In this document: piece after piece, positions 10,717 to 21,146 of the stretch
Position numbering within the stretch: position 1 is the first letter of the stretch
How the letters are laid out: each line of letters opens with the position of its first letter
Translations under genes and position numbers: made by a program
Notes under the pieces: model-generated
The model's database searches: none
Told to the model about the DNA's origin: nothing
Seen by the model: the letters and a program-made list of their open reading frames with translations, nothing else
Source of the DNA: Rhizophagus sp. LPA8_4_AMF
Taxonomy: Eukaryota > Glomeromycota > Glomeromycetes > Glomerales > Glomeraceae
Assembly (NCBI GenBank): GCA_021464525.1
Contig: JADRCO010000753.1
Coordinates: 1 to 26,955, forward strand
Length of the DNA stretch: 26,955 nucleotides
Reading direction: 5' to 3'

Positions 10717-10932
10717 ATGTCACGTAAACGCAAAGAATTACAGCAAGTAATAGAAGAAAAACGTATTGAAACCATATTATTAGAGGTAGACGAAGATAAT
10801 ACAGATTCAGACGATGAACAGGAAGATACGTCTGAAATTTTTACTTTAGAGCTTCTATCATTTCGATCTTCGTCTCCGGGTTTCGAAAATCCCGGTCCCC
10901 GATCCCGAATCCGTGCTTTTTTCCGGGTTTGA
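10717..10932 (+). CDS. Small acidic hypothetical protein, probably truncated
   Basis: The 71-aa frame begins MSRKRKELQQVIEEKRIET, has a strongly acidic stretch (DEDNTDSDDEQED) and reaches LLSF near residue 48. The sequence then changes abruptly to GC-rich DNA rich in CCCGG/CCGGG motifs, encoding a Pro/Arg/Ser tail and a stop. The first 48 residues look like a genuine, charged N-terminus, possibly of a repeated family such as a transposase, but I do not recognise it. The tail may come from a small insertion that truncated it. No continuation was found downstream. Confidence 0.35.
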   Translation: MSRKRKELQQVIEEKRIETILLEVDEDNTDSDDEQEDTSEIFTLELLSFRSSSPGFENPGPRSRIRAFFRV

Positions 10933-11578
10933 GCAATTTTTCATAACAAATCCGGAAAATTGAATAGTAATTTTCATGTTCATAAGCAACATTGTGCGTT
11001 CATCTTTAAAGATTTTGAGGGGCGGGATTTTAAATCGTCGTAATATCACTTTAAATTACATTTATGTTAAATTTAGACCTTCGTGGTATACGGAAATAGA
11101 GCAGGAACCGGTCATAAATATTTGCGCCAAAGATATGATTGTTTAAAAATTCGGTTAAAATCTACCAATCACTTCGAAGTAGAAGTAAAAGTTTTAAAGG
11201 TTAATCTCAGATGAAGTAATAATATATCATAATACTACAGTACATGTCTGAAACTCCGAATTACCGTAATTAAAGTTGAGATAGTTATTATGTACGATTA
11301 TTTAAAACAGCGAAAAAGAGGAACGTCAATTTATTGAAAGTGATCGACATCACACTTTACCACGCACACTATTTCTTCAAAAATAAAGTGATGAATTAAC
11401 ATCAAACAAAATTTTTATCAATCAAATCATCATAAAACGTATAATTTATTATCAAATCAATTTTGAACATGTAATTTTAAAACTATGAATAAAAATTTCT
11501 AATAAACTAATTTAAAATCTTCTTTGTTTTTGATTTCTTAATAATAAACTATCTAATGATGTTTGAATAATATCATTT
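10933..11578. other. Intergenic region, nothing recognised
   Basis: It contains moderately AT-rich DNA with no ORF I trust. The stretch at 10933-11060 is less AT-rich than its surroundings and may be decayed coding or element sequence continuing from the truncated ORF to its left. The remainder is the 3' flank of the minus-strand secreted-protein gene. Confidence 0.4.
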
Positions 11579-11935
11579 TCAACATCTATAGTAACACCTC
11601 ATGGATCTCGCAACTCCCCCATTAGCATTAAGACAGAACCCTCTCACCCGATTCCCTGTTTCGCCAATTTTCCCCAAGCAATTGTCGTCCACAAACAATT
11701 CGCAATTCGTTCCAAAACGACCATCACCCGTAACCGCAAGAGAGTTAAATGAATCATACCGGAAGCAATTTCCCTCACAGGTGGGTTCATAACTCCCAAG
11801 AAGCTGAGAGGAACGGCAATCAGAACCACGGAAATATTGGACACATGCGCCACCTGGAATGCAATCCTTACTAAGGACGGAAGAAAACTGCACAGCCATG
11901 AAGAGCGCAAATAATAAAAGAAGAGAGTACTTCAT
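11579..11935 (-). CDS. Small secreted cysteine-rich protein, candidate effector
   Basis: Uninterrupted 118-aa frame. Residues 1-22 form a clear signal peptide (MKYSLLLLFALFMAVQFSSV, then LS before KDC). The mature part has ten cysteines (25, 31, 40, 53, 57, 78, 86, 101, 114, 118), which could form five disulfides. The pattern resembles small fungal secreted proteins with a beta/gamma-crystallin-like fold: VQYFRGSDC, later NCELFVDDNCLG, ending VARSMRCYYRC. That fold is an inference from spacing, not a search. It is much less AT-rich than its neighbourhood. A good TATA box lies about 100 bp upstream. Small secreted proteins of this sort are candidate symbiotic effectors or cell-surface proteins; no activity can be assigned. 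Confidence 0.85.
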   Translation of the reverse strand: MKYSLLLLFALFMAVQFSSVLSKDCIPGGACVQYFRGSDCRSSQLLGSYEPTCEGNCFRYDSFNSLAVTGDGRFGTNCELFVDDNCLGKIGETGNRVRGFCLNANGGVARSMRCYYRC

Positions 11936-12036
11936 AGTGTCAAAAATGCAATTTTTTGGATTATACGTTCAAAATGTAAACGCAAGATAAGAAAAAAGAG
12001 ACGAACTTTATTTTGAGAAAAAATATCAGGGACATC

Positions 12037-12047
12037 TTTTTATATAG
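12037..12047 (-). promoter_or_regulatory. TATA box of the secreted cysteine-rich protein gene
   Basis: The minus strand reads CTATATAAAAA about 100 bp before the ATG at 11935, a spacing that suits a short 5' leader. Confidence 0.6.
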
Positions 12048-12080
12048 AATTCTAATCTTATGCTCTGCATTGAAAATATA

Positions 12081-12130
12081 GCTGGAGCTTAGCTAAGCCA
12101 AGCTGAGCCAGCTGAGCCAAGCTAAGCTAA
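12081..12130. repeat. Short tandem repeat AGCTRAGCCA
   Basis: About four to five imperfect copies of the decamer AGCTAAGCCA/AGCTGAGCCA lie just upstream of the TATA box of the secreted-protein gene. A further AGCTAAGCCA occurs at 12161-12170 after an ATTT repeat. AGCT is self-complementary, so copies could act as protein-binding sites; this is speculative. Confidence 0.7.
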
Positions 12131-12242
12131 CGAATCTTATTTGTTTATTTATTTATTTATAGCTAAGCCAATTGCGAATATTGTAAAATGATTCCTTAAC
12201 GAATCCTGTCTTGTGATCCACCTATTTGACAGGAATACAGGC

Positions 12243-12271
12243 TGACGATCACCGCTCCGGGGTGATGGTCA
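12243..12271. repeat. GC-rich imperfect hairpin
   Basis: TGACGATCACC and GGTGATGGTCA form an 11-bp inverted repeat with one mismatch around a 7-nt loop. It sits in AT-rich DNA about 310 bp upstream of the secreted-protein ATG. Function unknown. Confidence 0.6.
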
Positions 12272-13443
12272 GTCCGAACTCGAAATTTTCCACATTAGGT
12301 TTTCGTACTAATTAACTTAGTAGATATCACATCAATTATCACGACGAACCTCCTTCATAGTATACCTCATTAAACATACAATATGCTACCAAGGGTAACG
12401 CAATCATGACAAGCAATACTAATAAACATTTAAGATTAAATTTTTAATACTTTCCTTTCCAATGAATTAAAGTAGACGAAAGAATCGATAATTAAGCAAA
12501 GAAAATCAGAAAAAATTCGAATTTAGAATTCCAAGTTGAAGTTTAAGATATAATTTTATCACTATAACAAATATATGAAAGCTCAATATCTTCTCTATAT
12601 TATTGGTCAACCACATCTTCAAGAAAGATTATCAGCACAATCAATGACTAATAACTATGTATAATATTATCAGTTATGTAATTATTTGATTTTTTAAACG
12701 AAAAAAAACTAATTTAAAACAAAATTTTTTAATGTTACATTGTACTTAAATACTTTCCATTGAAAATCTGATTTAATTAATAAATTAAAAATATTTTTCC
12801 AAAAGTTCATGTAATTTTTACTTATTACACAAAAGACGAGTTAATTATTAAAAAAAAAAAACTTTACATAGAAGGATAATTTCGTTCCCCTACCGACTTT
12901 TTTCGGGTAGTTTATATTCTTTAAATTTTAATTTTTTTTTTTTTTTGAAACCTAATTAAAATGAAAAATTATTGGATTTTAAAAACTTTGTTTAATAAAC
13001 TTTATTAATAAACTTTTATACGTAATTTTGATTTATGTACGTCAAAAAGTTTAAATTAATAAGAAGTCATGTGTCATTACCAGTAAATGACGTAAACATT
13101 AAAAATATTCACCTAATTGGTAGAATATTATTATTTATAAACAGGTAATATAATAAATTTAAAAATAAATATGTTGTGACCTGTGAAATGGATTTCTTTT
13201 TATGTTAATTCCTTTTTTGATGCAGGTCCGTTGATTATGTGCATGAATTAAATATTAAATACAGTATAATAAGGATTTTATGTTTAAATTTTAATTAAAA
13301 TACCATTTATGTATTTATCCGCTTGTTCACAAAGTCCAATTGGTTTTCGCGTAAATCGGAAAATAAAAATGATATTCGATCAAATTCTAGAACTGGTAAA
13401 TTATAATAGATTATTATTGTATACCCAAATGTAAACATCGTAT

Positions 13444-13455
13444 TATAAATAAAAG
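13444..13455 (+). promoter_or_regulatory. TATA box of the seven-helix receptor-like gene
   Basis: TATAAATAAAAG lies 100 bp before the ATG at 13544. Confidence 0.5.
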
Positions 13456-13543
13456 CAATAAATCAAAAAAAAAAAAAAACTTTTCTCTCAGCATTTTCTC
13501 TATTGATGTTGTTTCTTTCCCGATCAATCCATCCAACTTAGTC

Positions 13544-15015
13544 ATGGTAGAACTTGATAATAATTATGCGCGAATGTGCCGTTTCGATCAAACTACAAAT
13601 AATACGTATTGTGCATGTGATTTTAGAATAAACATTCATCGTTGCGATCATAATGAAATTTTTTTAAATGTTAGTTGGATAACACTTGTATTGAACTTGC
13701 TCAATTCAACATTTGGAGCAATGTGTTTATATTATTTAGTAAAAATGAAAGGTCAACCTTTCTTTCTTAATCCTACAAGAGGAAGAGGTATCATAAGGCC
13801 CAAACCACTACACTCATTTCATTTACTAATTTTAGCTTATAATTTAGGTAAGTCCGTTAACTTAATCACGTGAAAAAATGAACTAAATTAAAAATTAAAT
13901 ATTAATTATTATTTACACCGTTTTCTACTAGCGTCGGCATTTAATATAATATGTTTGATTACAGAATCATATCCACGCGTTATATGGGCAGAATGTAAGC
14001 CTTTTTCAAGTCTTTATATACATACATATAAATGTATGATTTTAATTAATTTATATAATATTATATAGTGGGTAATTATTTACCACATGGAATATGTGGT
14101 TCGCTTGGAATTTTCAGTCCGTTAAGCATCGGTAAGTTAATGATTAACAATAAAATTTTGATCTTTAAAAATTTAATCCTAAATTTCCAATTTTTATTAG
14201 TTTACTCAACACCATCCGTCGATTCTGATTCAGTAGTTTCTTTAACAATGAATAAAAAATTTTTAGACATAATAGGAATTATTTTTATCATTCATCCGTA
14301 CATTATATTTATTCCAATTGTGTTATTATCTGGATATTATTCTGATATCAACGATTTGGAAAATGCAAGGCTTTATTTTAAAGCACATTATATATGCTGG
14401 ACAGTTTTCGCCATTCTTTACATTGCTCTATTATCTTATCTTTATTATAGGCTTATTTATGTAATTAATTATCAAATTAAAAATATTAAACATTATTATG
14501 ATGATGATAATTCCAATAATTCTGATCTTAATACCTGGAAAAGGGCTAAAAGAAATGTTAGTATTAATATTAAATATATTTTTATTTATTTTTTTGGGGG
14601 GTTTTTTTTTATTTAACCCGATTCAATTTTTAGATAAATGGTTCATTGTTATTTTTAATGGGAGGAGTAATATTCCAAATCATTCTTTCAATATCATTTG
14701 CCGTTTCCTACAAAGAAATGACTATATTTATTGATGGAGTAAATTTTTTATATTGTTTATGTTGGAATATAATTATTCCATTTAGCGGATTTATTAGTGA
14801 GATAGTATTTTTATACAAGTAAGTCTTGTTTAATTTTTATAGTATAATTAAATCTTATTAATTTATTTATTTATTTTATTTTTTTTTATTTTTTTTTTAG
14901 TACGTTTTCACCAGATAAGCCAAAATGGTCGCAAAGTAATTCTCAAAGTCAGAGTCAAACAAAGCATTATGAAACTAATATTGATGATAGCAATGTTAGT
15001 ATGATTGGATGCTGA
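13544..15015 (+). CDS. Seven-transmembrane receptor-like protein, six exons
   Basis: Exons 13544-13847, 13932-13994, 14069-14131, 14201-14556, 14634-14818 and 14901-15015 join in frame to 361 aa. All introns are GT-AG and 69-84 nt. The N-terminal 40 residues carry four cysteines (12, 23, 25, 34) and N-glycosylation sites, as expected outside the cell. Hydrophobic segments lie at about 41-66, 91-113, 128-148, 164-189, 202-232, 265-286 and 299-323: seven helices. A long polar loop between helices 5 and 6 (234-262, with DDD and KRAKR) and a Ser/Gln-rich tail ending SMIGC lie on the opposite side. The topology is that of a G-protein-coupled receptor. I cannot assign a known fungal receptor class, and the ligand is unknown. 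The start is the first ATG after the TATA box. Confidence 0.8.
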
Positions 15016-15391
15016 TGACTCCTTTTCATCATATACATGTTTTATTAAAAATACGTAGTAAAGTATAAGCTCATGTGATATAAATCATCCGCAATTCCGC
15101 ATAAAAATTCTCTGTTTAACCTAATAATTTATTAATTAGGATATCCTGAACGAGTTTAGGTTCTCCCTCTATATAATAAATTTTTTAAAAGTAATCATCA
15201 CGTGAAAAATATAATCATGATCTAGGTCTATTTTAAGGATGCTCTATGAATTAACCACACCAAATATGCAAGTATATTAAATATATTCAAAAATTTAATA
15301 TAAACCCATGTAATGCACCCATTAATTAAAAAATCATATGATTATTTAGCGTTATTTGAATATATTATACGAATGTAAATTTTATTATAAT
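15016..15391. other. Convergent 3' ends, no gene seen
   Basis: This is the space between the 3' ends of the receptor-like gene and the XAP5 gene. It is AT-rich with no ORF or repeat of note, and presumably contains both 3' untranslated regions. Confidence 0.5.
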
Positions 15392-16958
15392 TTATGATCC
15401 AGGTTTTTTATTGGTATCTTTGATTGTATATTTTCCATACTACAATGCCAAAAAAAAGAAGATTAGGTCAAGAATACAAAACAAAATATTCAAAAAATTG
15501 GTTTCGAACATCACGTACATTTTTCTCTGGATCATAAACTTCCCAACGACTAGCGGGAAAAATATGTTTATTCTTTTCATACCAATTCCTTTCAACAACC
15601 TTACCCGCATGAGACTAATTTCATAAGTTAAAATAAAGTTACCGAGTGTTATTCACCAAGTACGAAAAACAATGTTTCTTACCTCGTCTTTTTCCACAGT
15701 AGCATCATGTGTTAATCGGATATCATCGTGTACATCAAAATTAAATAAGGGACCTGATTTGCCTCTTGCCTTATTGATAATAAAATCATAAAATGTATAA
15801 TGCTAAAAAAAAATAAAATAGAAAAAAATAGAATAAAATAAAATAAAAAATGATTAATAAAATTATTAAGATTTGAAGCGTACAAATTGATATGGCTTAA
15901 GTCTTACATGTGGAATAATCAGATCCTCTTTCACATAAATTAAATTGTCTACACTAACACCACGTAATTCATGAAATTGCTGCCTACATTTCTCTAGAAA
16001 AGTTGCAATTGAATCTCCTTTCTTACATGAGACAGTTTTACGATGACCCGTACCATCCCAATAAGAATAAGTGACACTTATTTTCTCGTCTATTTAAAAG
16101 TATCCAAGATCTTAATAAATGTGTCATTGAAAATATGATTAAAAAGAAACATACTCTTTATCTCTTCTTGTTTTTGCAACCATTCTAATCGCAATTGTTC
16201 CCTTTCCTTTCTTTCGTCTTCTTCTCTATCTCTATCAGGTAAGAAAGATGTATCAACATTAGGATTTTTACCAAGTTTAGGTTTCTTTTTTGATGGCTGA
16301 GAGGGTACTATACAATTTTAATAACGAAATTAATAAATATTTACAAAGTAAGCTTTCAATATACTAATTTCATACCATCATTATTCTCTCTATTTTCATT
16401 ATCTGCTATTAATTTTGGATTTTCAGTTTTAGTTTCCATATTCCCCCTCTCTTGTTCCTCATCTCCGTCTTCAACTTCGAAAGATAATTTGACCTTTTCT
16501 GTTTTCTTACGCTTTTTCTTAAACTTATCATATCTATGATTTAATCAGCGGGTTAGTTAAATTTTTAAAAAAAAACTTTATATAACTTACTTTAATTCTG
16601 CTGTTCTTGCTGCTTCACGTTCCTTTTGAACTTGTATTTCCTGTCTGATTTTCTGAAAATCTTCAAGTTTGACCAAACCGATTGTCTCCTTTTTTAACGA
16701 ATCTTCAACATCTTCGTATTGCGTAACGAATTTACTGTTCGTTATGTTAACTTGATTATCCTTTTAAATAAGCAAATTGTAAATTATTAAACAATTAGAA
16801 ATAATTATCTACACTCAGTTATAAATATTACGAAAGAACTTACTCACTTTAGTGATCTTCTCCCGCTGTTTCTCGAATTCACTCATCATCTTGGCTCGTT
16901 GTTTCTCTAACATTGCTTGCCTTTGGCCTTCCGACGATGCACCTTTGTATTCCGCCAT
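15392..16958 (-). CDS. XAP5: XAP5/FAM50 family nuclear protein
   Basis: Exons in transcript order: 16848-16958, 16591-16760, 16376-16533, 16155-16307, 15908-16089, 15683-15802, 15519-15614, 15392-15439; total 1038 nt, 345 aa, close to the roughly 340 aa of animal FAM50. The protein starts [20 protein letters not shown], typical of the family. It continues with a basic coiled-coil and a lysine-rich segment. It then has the conserved XAP5 domain: [68 protein letters not shown], ending with a KYTIK motif in the last 48-nt exon. Known biology: FAM50A associates with the spliceosome, and XAP5 proteins act in nuclear gene expression. Exon 7 would read through to an alternative stop at 15468 if the last intron were kept; the conserved KYTIK motif supports splicing. 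A TATA-like TATATAAA lies 49 bp upstream. Confidence 0.95.
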
Positions 16959-17565
16959 GTTTGTTTTTATTATAGCTATCGTAAAGTGAGGTGAAAAAAA
17001 AGGGAGTTTATATATGTATTACATTCACATATCATGTGATAGCATCAATCACATGAACGTCTTTGTACTACTAATCTAAAAAATAGTATCTTATTATTAG
17101 AATAAAACTGCGGATGAACTAGAAGAAGACTTTTCTATTTAAACATTATAAATTATCTTTTATTACAATTATTAAATTATAAAGTTAATAATAGAAATTT
17201 ATTGTTAAATTTCTAAAAACCTTTCTTTGACTAAATGTTGTACGAAATAAATCTGACCAACAAAATTCGTTTGAGCGTTCTTGGGATAGTTAGTTTTTTT
17301 GATATAATAAAATAATTACGATAAAATAAATAATTACGTTTCATCGATCATTATCCAAATTTCTGTACTATTTATTATTCGTAAAAAAATAAAATAATTA
17401 CGTTTCTGTTCTTTACTGTTTATGACTAATCAAAATTAGACTGCTTGGTTTTTTTTGTGTCATTACAAGATTTTAATAATCACAAAAAAAAAACACTTTA
17501 TTAATCATGAGAATAATGATATAAAAATACTTCCTACGAACTTTTTTTTTCTTTCCTTAAACAAC
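16959..17565. other. Divergent intergenic region
   Basis: This is the upstream region shared by XAP5 (minus) and the sacsin/BTB gene (plus). It is AT-rich. The sequence ATAAAATAATTACG recurs imperfectly around 17310-17402 (three copies). No extension of the sacsin protein towards an N-terminal ATPase domain can be found here. Confidence 0.45.
17007..17014 (-). promoter_or_regulatory. TATA-like box upstream of XAP5
   Basis: TATATAAA on the minus strand lies 49 bp before the XAP5 ATG. This is close, implying a very short leader, so it is only a tentative promoter. Confidence 0.3.
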
Positions 17566-20500
17566 ATGACACACTCAGAAAAAGACAATAATTTATCTTT
17601 TCAAGACTTTGTAAATGATAATCAAATGGTATTGTTAATCGAAAATAAAAGTGACTTTTGGCTTGGAGATATCTTAGCAGAGTACGATGTTAAAATCGTT
17701 TTTGATATAAATGTAGATCATGTTAAACTCGTAACCCCAAAGCTTGTGCGTGATATTTTACGTAACAAAAAGCTTTGGATTGATTGTATTAAAGAGACTT
17801 CATCTACATTTAGCCGTAATGAGATTATTGTCAAATTGCTGCGCTTTGTCCTCAGGGATAAAGCTTATGATGACCTTACAGGAGTACCTCTTGTGCCAGT
17901 TTTAAATGATTCACATGCAGCCTTTGGTGATAAGAAATATTACCTCACTAATCATTCGGAACGAAAGCTGTTCCCAAAATATGGTCCTAATGTATTTGTT
18001 GACGATATTACAGATCAAGATATAAGAGAGATATTTTTAAGAGAGGATTTTCAGAAAGCCAATAATATCGGATTACTTGATCTAAATGATTTTAATAAAA
18101 TTCTGAAACATGAATTGCCTAAGCAACCAAGTCTAGACTGGAACCCTAAGTCTTCATCTATTCCTAATAGATATTGGCTTAATGCAATTTGGGACTATAT
18201 CTTAGATTCCGATTGTAATTTAGATTTATTTGAGAAATATCCTCTTCTTCCTATTGATAAACCTCTTAATCCTAAAATCGTTTCTGAACAACTTGTTTCG
18301 TTAAACTCGTCAAATCCATTAATTCGGTATCCTCTTAACTTTAATCATGAACCTATGGTGTTGATTCTTGAAAAACTTGGTGTTCGCTTTACAGACTTTC
18401 GTAAAGCTGAACCATTGAAGCCATATATTTATGACTGGAATTCACAAAATGTGTTGCGAATTATTGGAATCCTGCAGAAGTTTAAGGATATTCCAATGGA
18501 AAAATTTCTTGATCCTTTGGATTCAAAGGATAGAGAATCATTCAGGAGATTTGTAATTGATAATTGGTTTGAATTAGGACTTGGTAATTTATATTTACGT
18601 ATATACATGTATTTATTCGACGAATAACAATTTAATTATATTAACTAAATATTATGTTATTTTTGTTTCAATTGTAAAAAAAGTGAAAAATGAATTTTAT
18701 GATATAATACGACTATTACCAATTTGGCCTACTCATTCTAGAGATAAAACTTATATGTCTCCTAAAAACGGTTACTTACTTCCTCAGGGCCTCGTGTTTT
18801 ACTCTCCTCTAAAAACTGATAGTAATTATTTTGATATCGAATCAGAAAACGAGTGGCTAATTTTGAATAAGTTGGACGTTCCCGTTATAAGTTTCAACTC
18901 TTATTTTACTAACGTGTTCTATCACATTAATAGCGTTGATCCATCAGATCCGGATTATATGAGGTTCATATGTAGTTTATTAAGTCTTCCATTAAGTATG
19001 ATTCCTGGATCACTTGAAAGCTTTAATTTTATTCCAAATGAGAATTATACAAAGTTGATGAAAGCTAAAGAATTATATGATCCCTGTGAAGAACTTTTTA
19101 GAGAGGTATTTGTAGGATCTGATCAATTTCTCCCACCGGAACTAAGAAATGGATGGGTTTTAGACGGTCTCATAAAATTAGGGCTTAATCGTGCTACTGA
19201 TAGTAAATCATTTATTCGTGTTGCGGAAGAAATTGAAAATTTATCAAGAATGCCTACACCTCCAGAGAATTTGCGTGAACGAGCAAAAATAGTAGTTCGC
19301 CATTTTTACTATTATGCGACTGAATTAAATTTATCCAGCGAAGCTTGGGAAAAACTTTCAAAGGTCAAATTTGTTCCCTCAAAACCTGTTAATCCTCCTT
19401 TCCTTGAAACAGCATATTCAAAGATTCCTGAATTATATGATTTTGATTCACTTTGTCTACCTAAATATCGGAATATTTGCTGGACTCAATGTCCAATTTA
19501 TGATGATGATGTTCTGCCAGATTCGAATATTTGTAGATTATTTCCTGAAATGAATGAGATTGAACCTCAAATTGTTATAAATCATCTTTACGCAATTATA
19601 AGGAACATTGTAAGAGCTGATTTATCAGAGTGGAAAAATGCTAAAATGTCAGAATTACTTCGTACAGTGATTTTTCAAATATATAAACATTTGAATGAAG
19701 TCCCAAAACAAGAATTAAAATCATACTTAAAAATAAAACTGAAGGCCGATCCCAAAATCTTTCTCAATGGAGAAGACCCTTTCAATCCTTACAATTGGGT
19801 TTCTGGAAAGCAATTAATATTTAACATTGATGAAGATATCGATTCAGGAAATAGAGCAGTATGTGCCTATCTAGCAATATGTAAAAGATTACTTCATATT
19901 TGCGAAGCACAGGAAATGAAAAGTCCATGTATGAATATACGAATTCCTGATGAATATTCACAACGAGATAAAATTGCAAGATCGTTTGCCAGATTTTTAG
20001 ATGAACAACCTAATTTAGTAAATAAGAGTCCTCAACAAAATTATGAACAAAACGGAATGCAAAAATTTCATGATATTTTCTTTAACGTCCATGGAGAAAT
20101 AATTGGCTCAAATCGTTATGTATTAGCAGCTTCAGCCAATTATTTTGAAAGAATGTTCACCGCGGGGACAATGGAGTCTAACCCATGGAAACCAGTCTAT
20201 GTCAACATAGATGACATAAAACCTGAATCATTCCGTATTATGTTGAAATGGTTATACGGTAGAAGTCTTGAAGATGCTTTATCAGAGATCAAGATGCCAC
20301 AGGTGACCGATGAGATCTCCTTTTATTTGGAAATCTATATTGATTTACTAAATGCCTGTGAGAAGTATGACCTGCAAGAACTTAAAAGGCTTATTGAACA
20401 CAAAATTGTTAAAAGCGATTTAATTAGGGCTCAAAATATTCTTGAAGTTAAGAAATGGGCTGAAAAATATAATGCTATGCAACTCTTTTCGTATTGCAAG

Positions 20501-20722
20501 GATTATAAGAAAGAAAATTTAGCTCTTTTAGTCAGGCATCGTTGTGCAGATCTACTCGATGTAGATGAGGATGAATTATCAGAACTACTCGATGTAGATG
20601 AGAATGAATTATCAGAAGCGTTAGATGTTTATGAAGATGAGATTGATAACTTGGAAAGTAGCGAAGAAGAAATTTGGGATTGCAAAATCGATACGGAATT
20701 CGAAAAAGACAGTAGTTGGTGA
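17566..20722 (+). CDS. Sacsin-repeat protein with C-terminal BTB/POZ domain
   Basis: Exons 17566-18583 and 18684-20722 join at CTTG|GTAATT and AAAAAG|TG to give 1018 aa. Most of the protein resembles sacsin internal repeat sequence: LTGVPLVPVLND near residues 105-116, LLPIWPTHS just after the intron, and a repeated pattern of short leucine/proline-rich segments. Residues about 795-920 form a BTB/POZ domain: FFNVHGEIIGSNRYVLAAS, YFERMFTAGTMES, then FRIMLKWLYG. BTB domains dimerise and often recruit cullin-3 ubiquitin ligases. The acidic tail contains tandem LLDVDEDELSE units. The HSP90-like ATPase domain that starts full sacsin repeats is absent. An in-frame ATG lies at 17455, but the 37 codons before 17566 look like leader sequence, so the later ATG is preferred. 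Confidence 0.85.
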
Positions 20723-21146
20723 AAAATCTTCATTGATTTATTTTGGTATAGTATTAAACTAGAATTAGTAGTTTCATATTAATCAGCTTTTATTTTATAA
20801 TGTACCGTATATTACGTACAATCTTTTTTTTCGCATTTGTATCTCACTGTTGACCGAAATTTTTGCTGTGTACTTCTTTATAAAGTTTACCTTCTTCATC
20901 CTGTATATTATTAATAGACTAAATAGACTTAGAAGGATAAATCAAAAAGTATACAAAGTAAAAAATTGTAAATATGGAATTGCAAATTGAAAAAATAAAA
21001 AATTGATTTCGAGATTCGGAAAGGCTAAGAATTCTATAAATAAGGATCCGCGGCAAATAAATTGATTTAATATTTATAAAGACAATAAATTTACAATAAA
21101 TTTTTCATAATTTTTTTTTTTGTAAAAAATTCACTTATCTAATATA
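20723..21146. other. Convergent 3' ends, no gene seen
   Basis: AT-rich spacer between the sacsin/BTB gene and the 5'-nucleotidase gene, which end towards each other. No ORF or structured repeat was recognised. Confidence 0.5.

Larger units (their letters stand above)
11936..13543. other. Intergenic region between divergent genes
   Basis: Besides the listed TATA boxes and repeats, there are homopolymer runs (A/T tracts near 12850 and 12930) and AT-rich sequence without a convincing ORF. It serves as the upstream region of both the minus-strand secreted protein and the plus-strand receptor-like gene. Confidence 0.5.

Noticed and set aside
11601..11910. Other frames across the secreted-protein gene (plus 11601-11792, minus 11644-11910)
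   Set aside because: They overlap the 118-aa frame, which has a signal peptide and a regular cysteine pattern; the others lack any such feature.
15411..15626. 71-codon plus-strand frame
   Set aside because: It lies antisense over the last exons and intron of XAP5, whose conserved residues fix the minus-strand reading.
18581..18683. Extending the second sacsin/BTB frame upstream to an ATG at 18581
   Set aside because: The upstream part is low-complexity and lies in a 100-nt intron; splicing joins both frames into one continuous protein.
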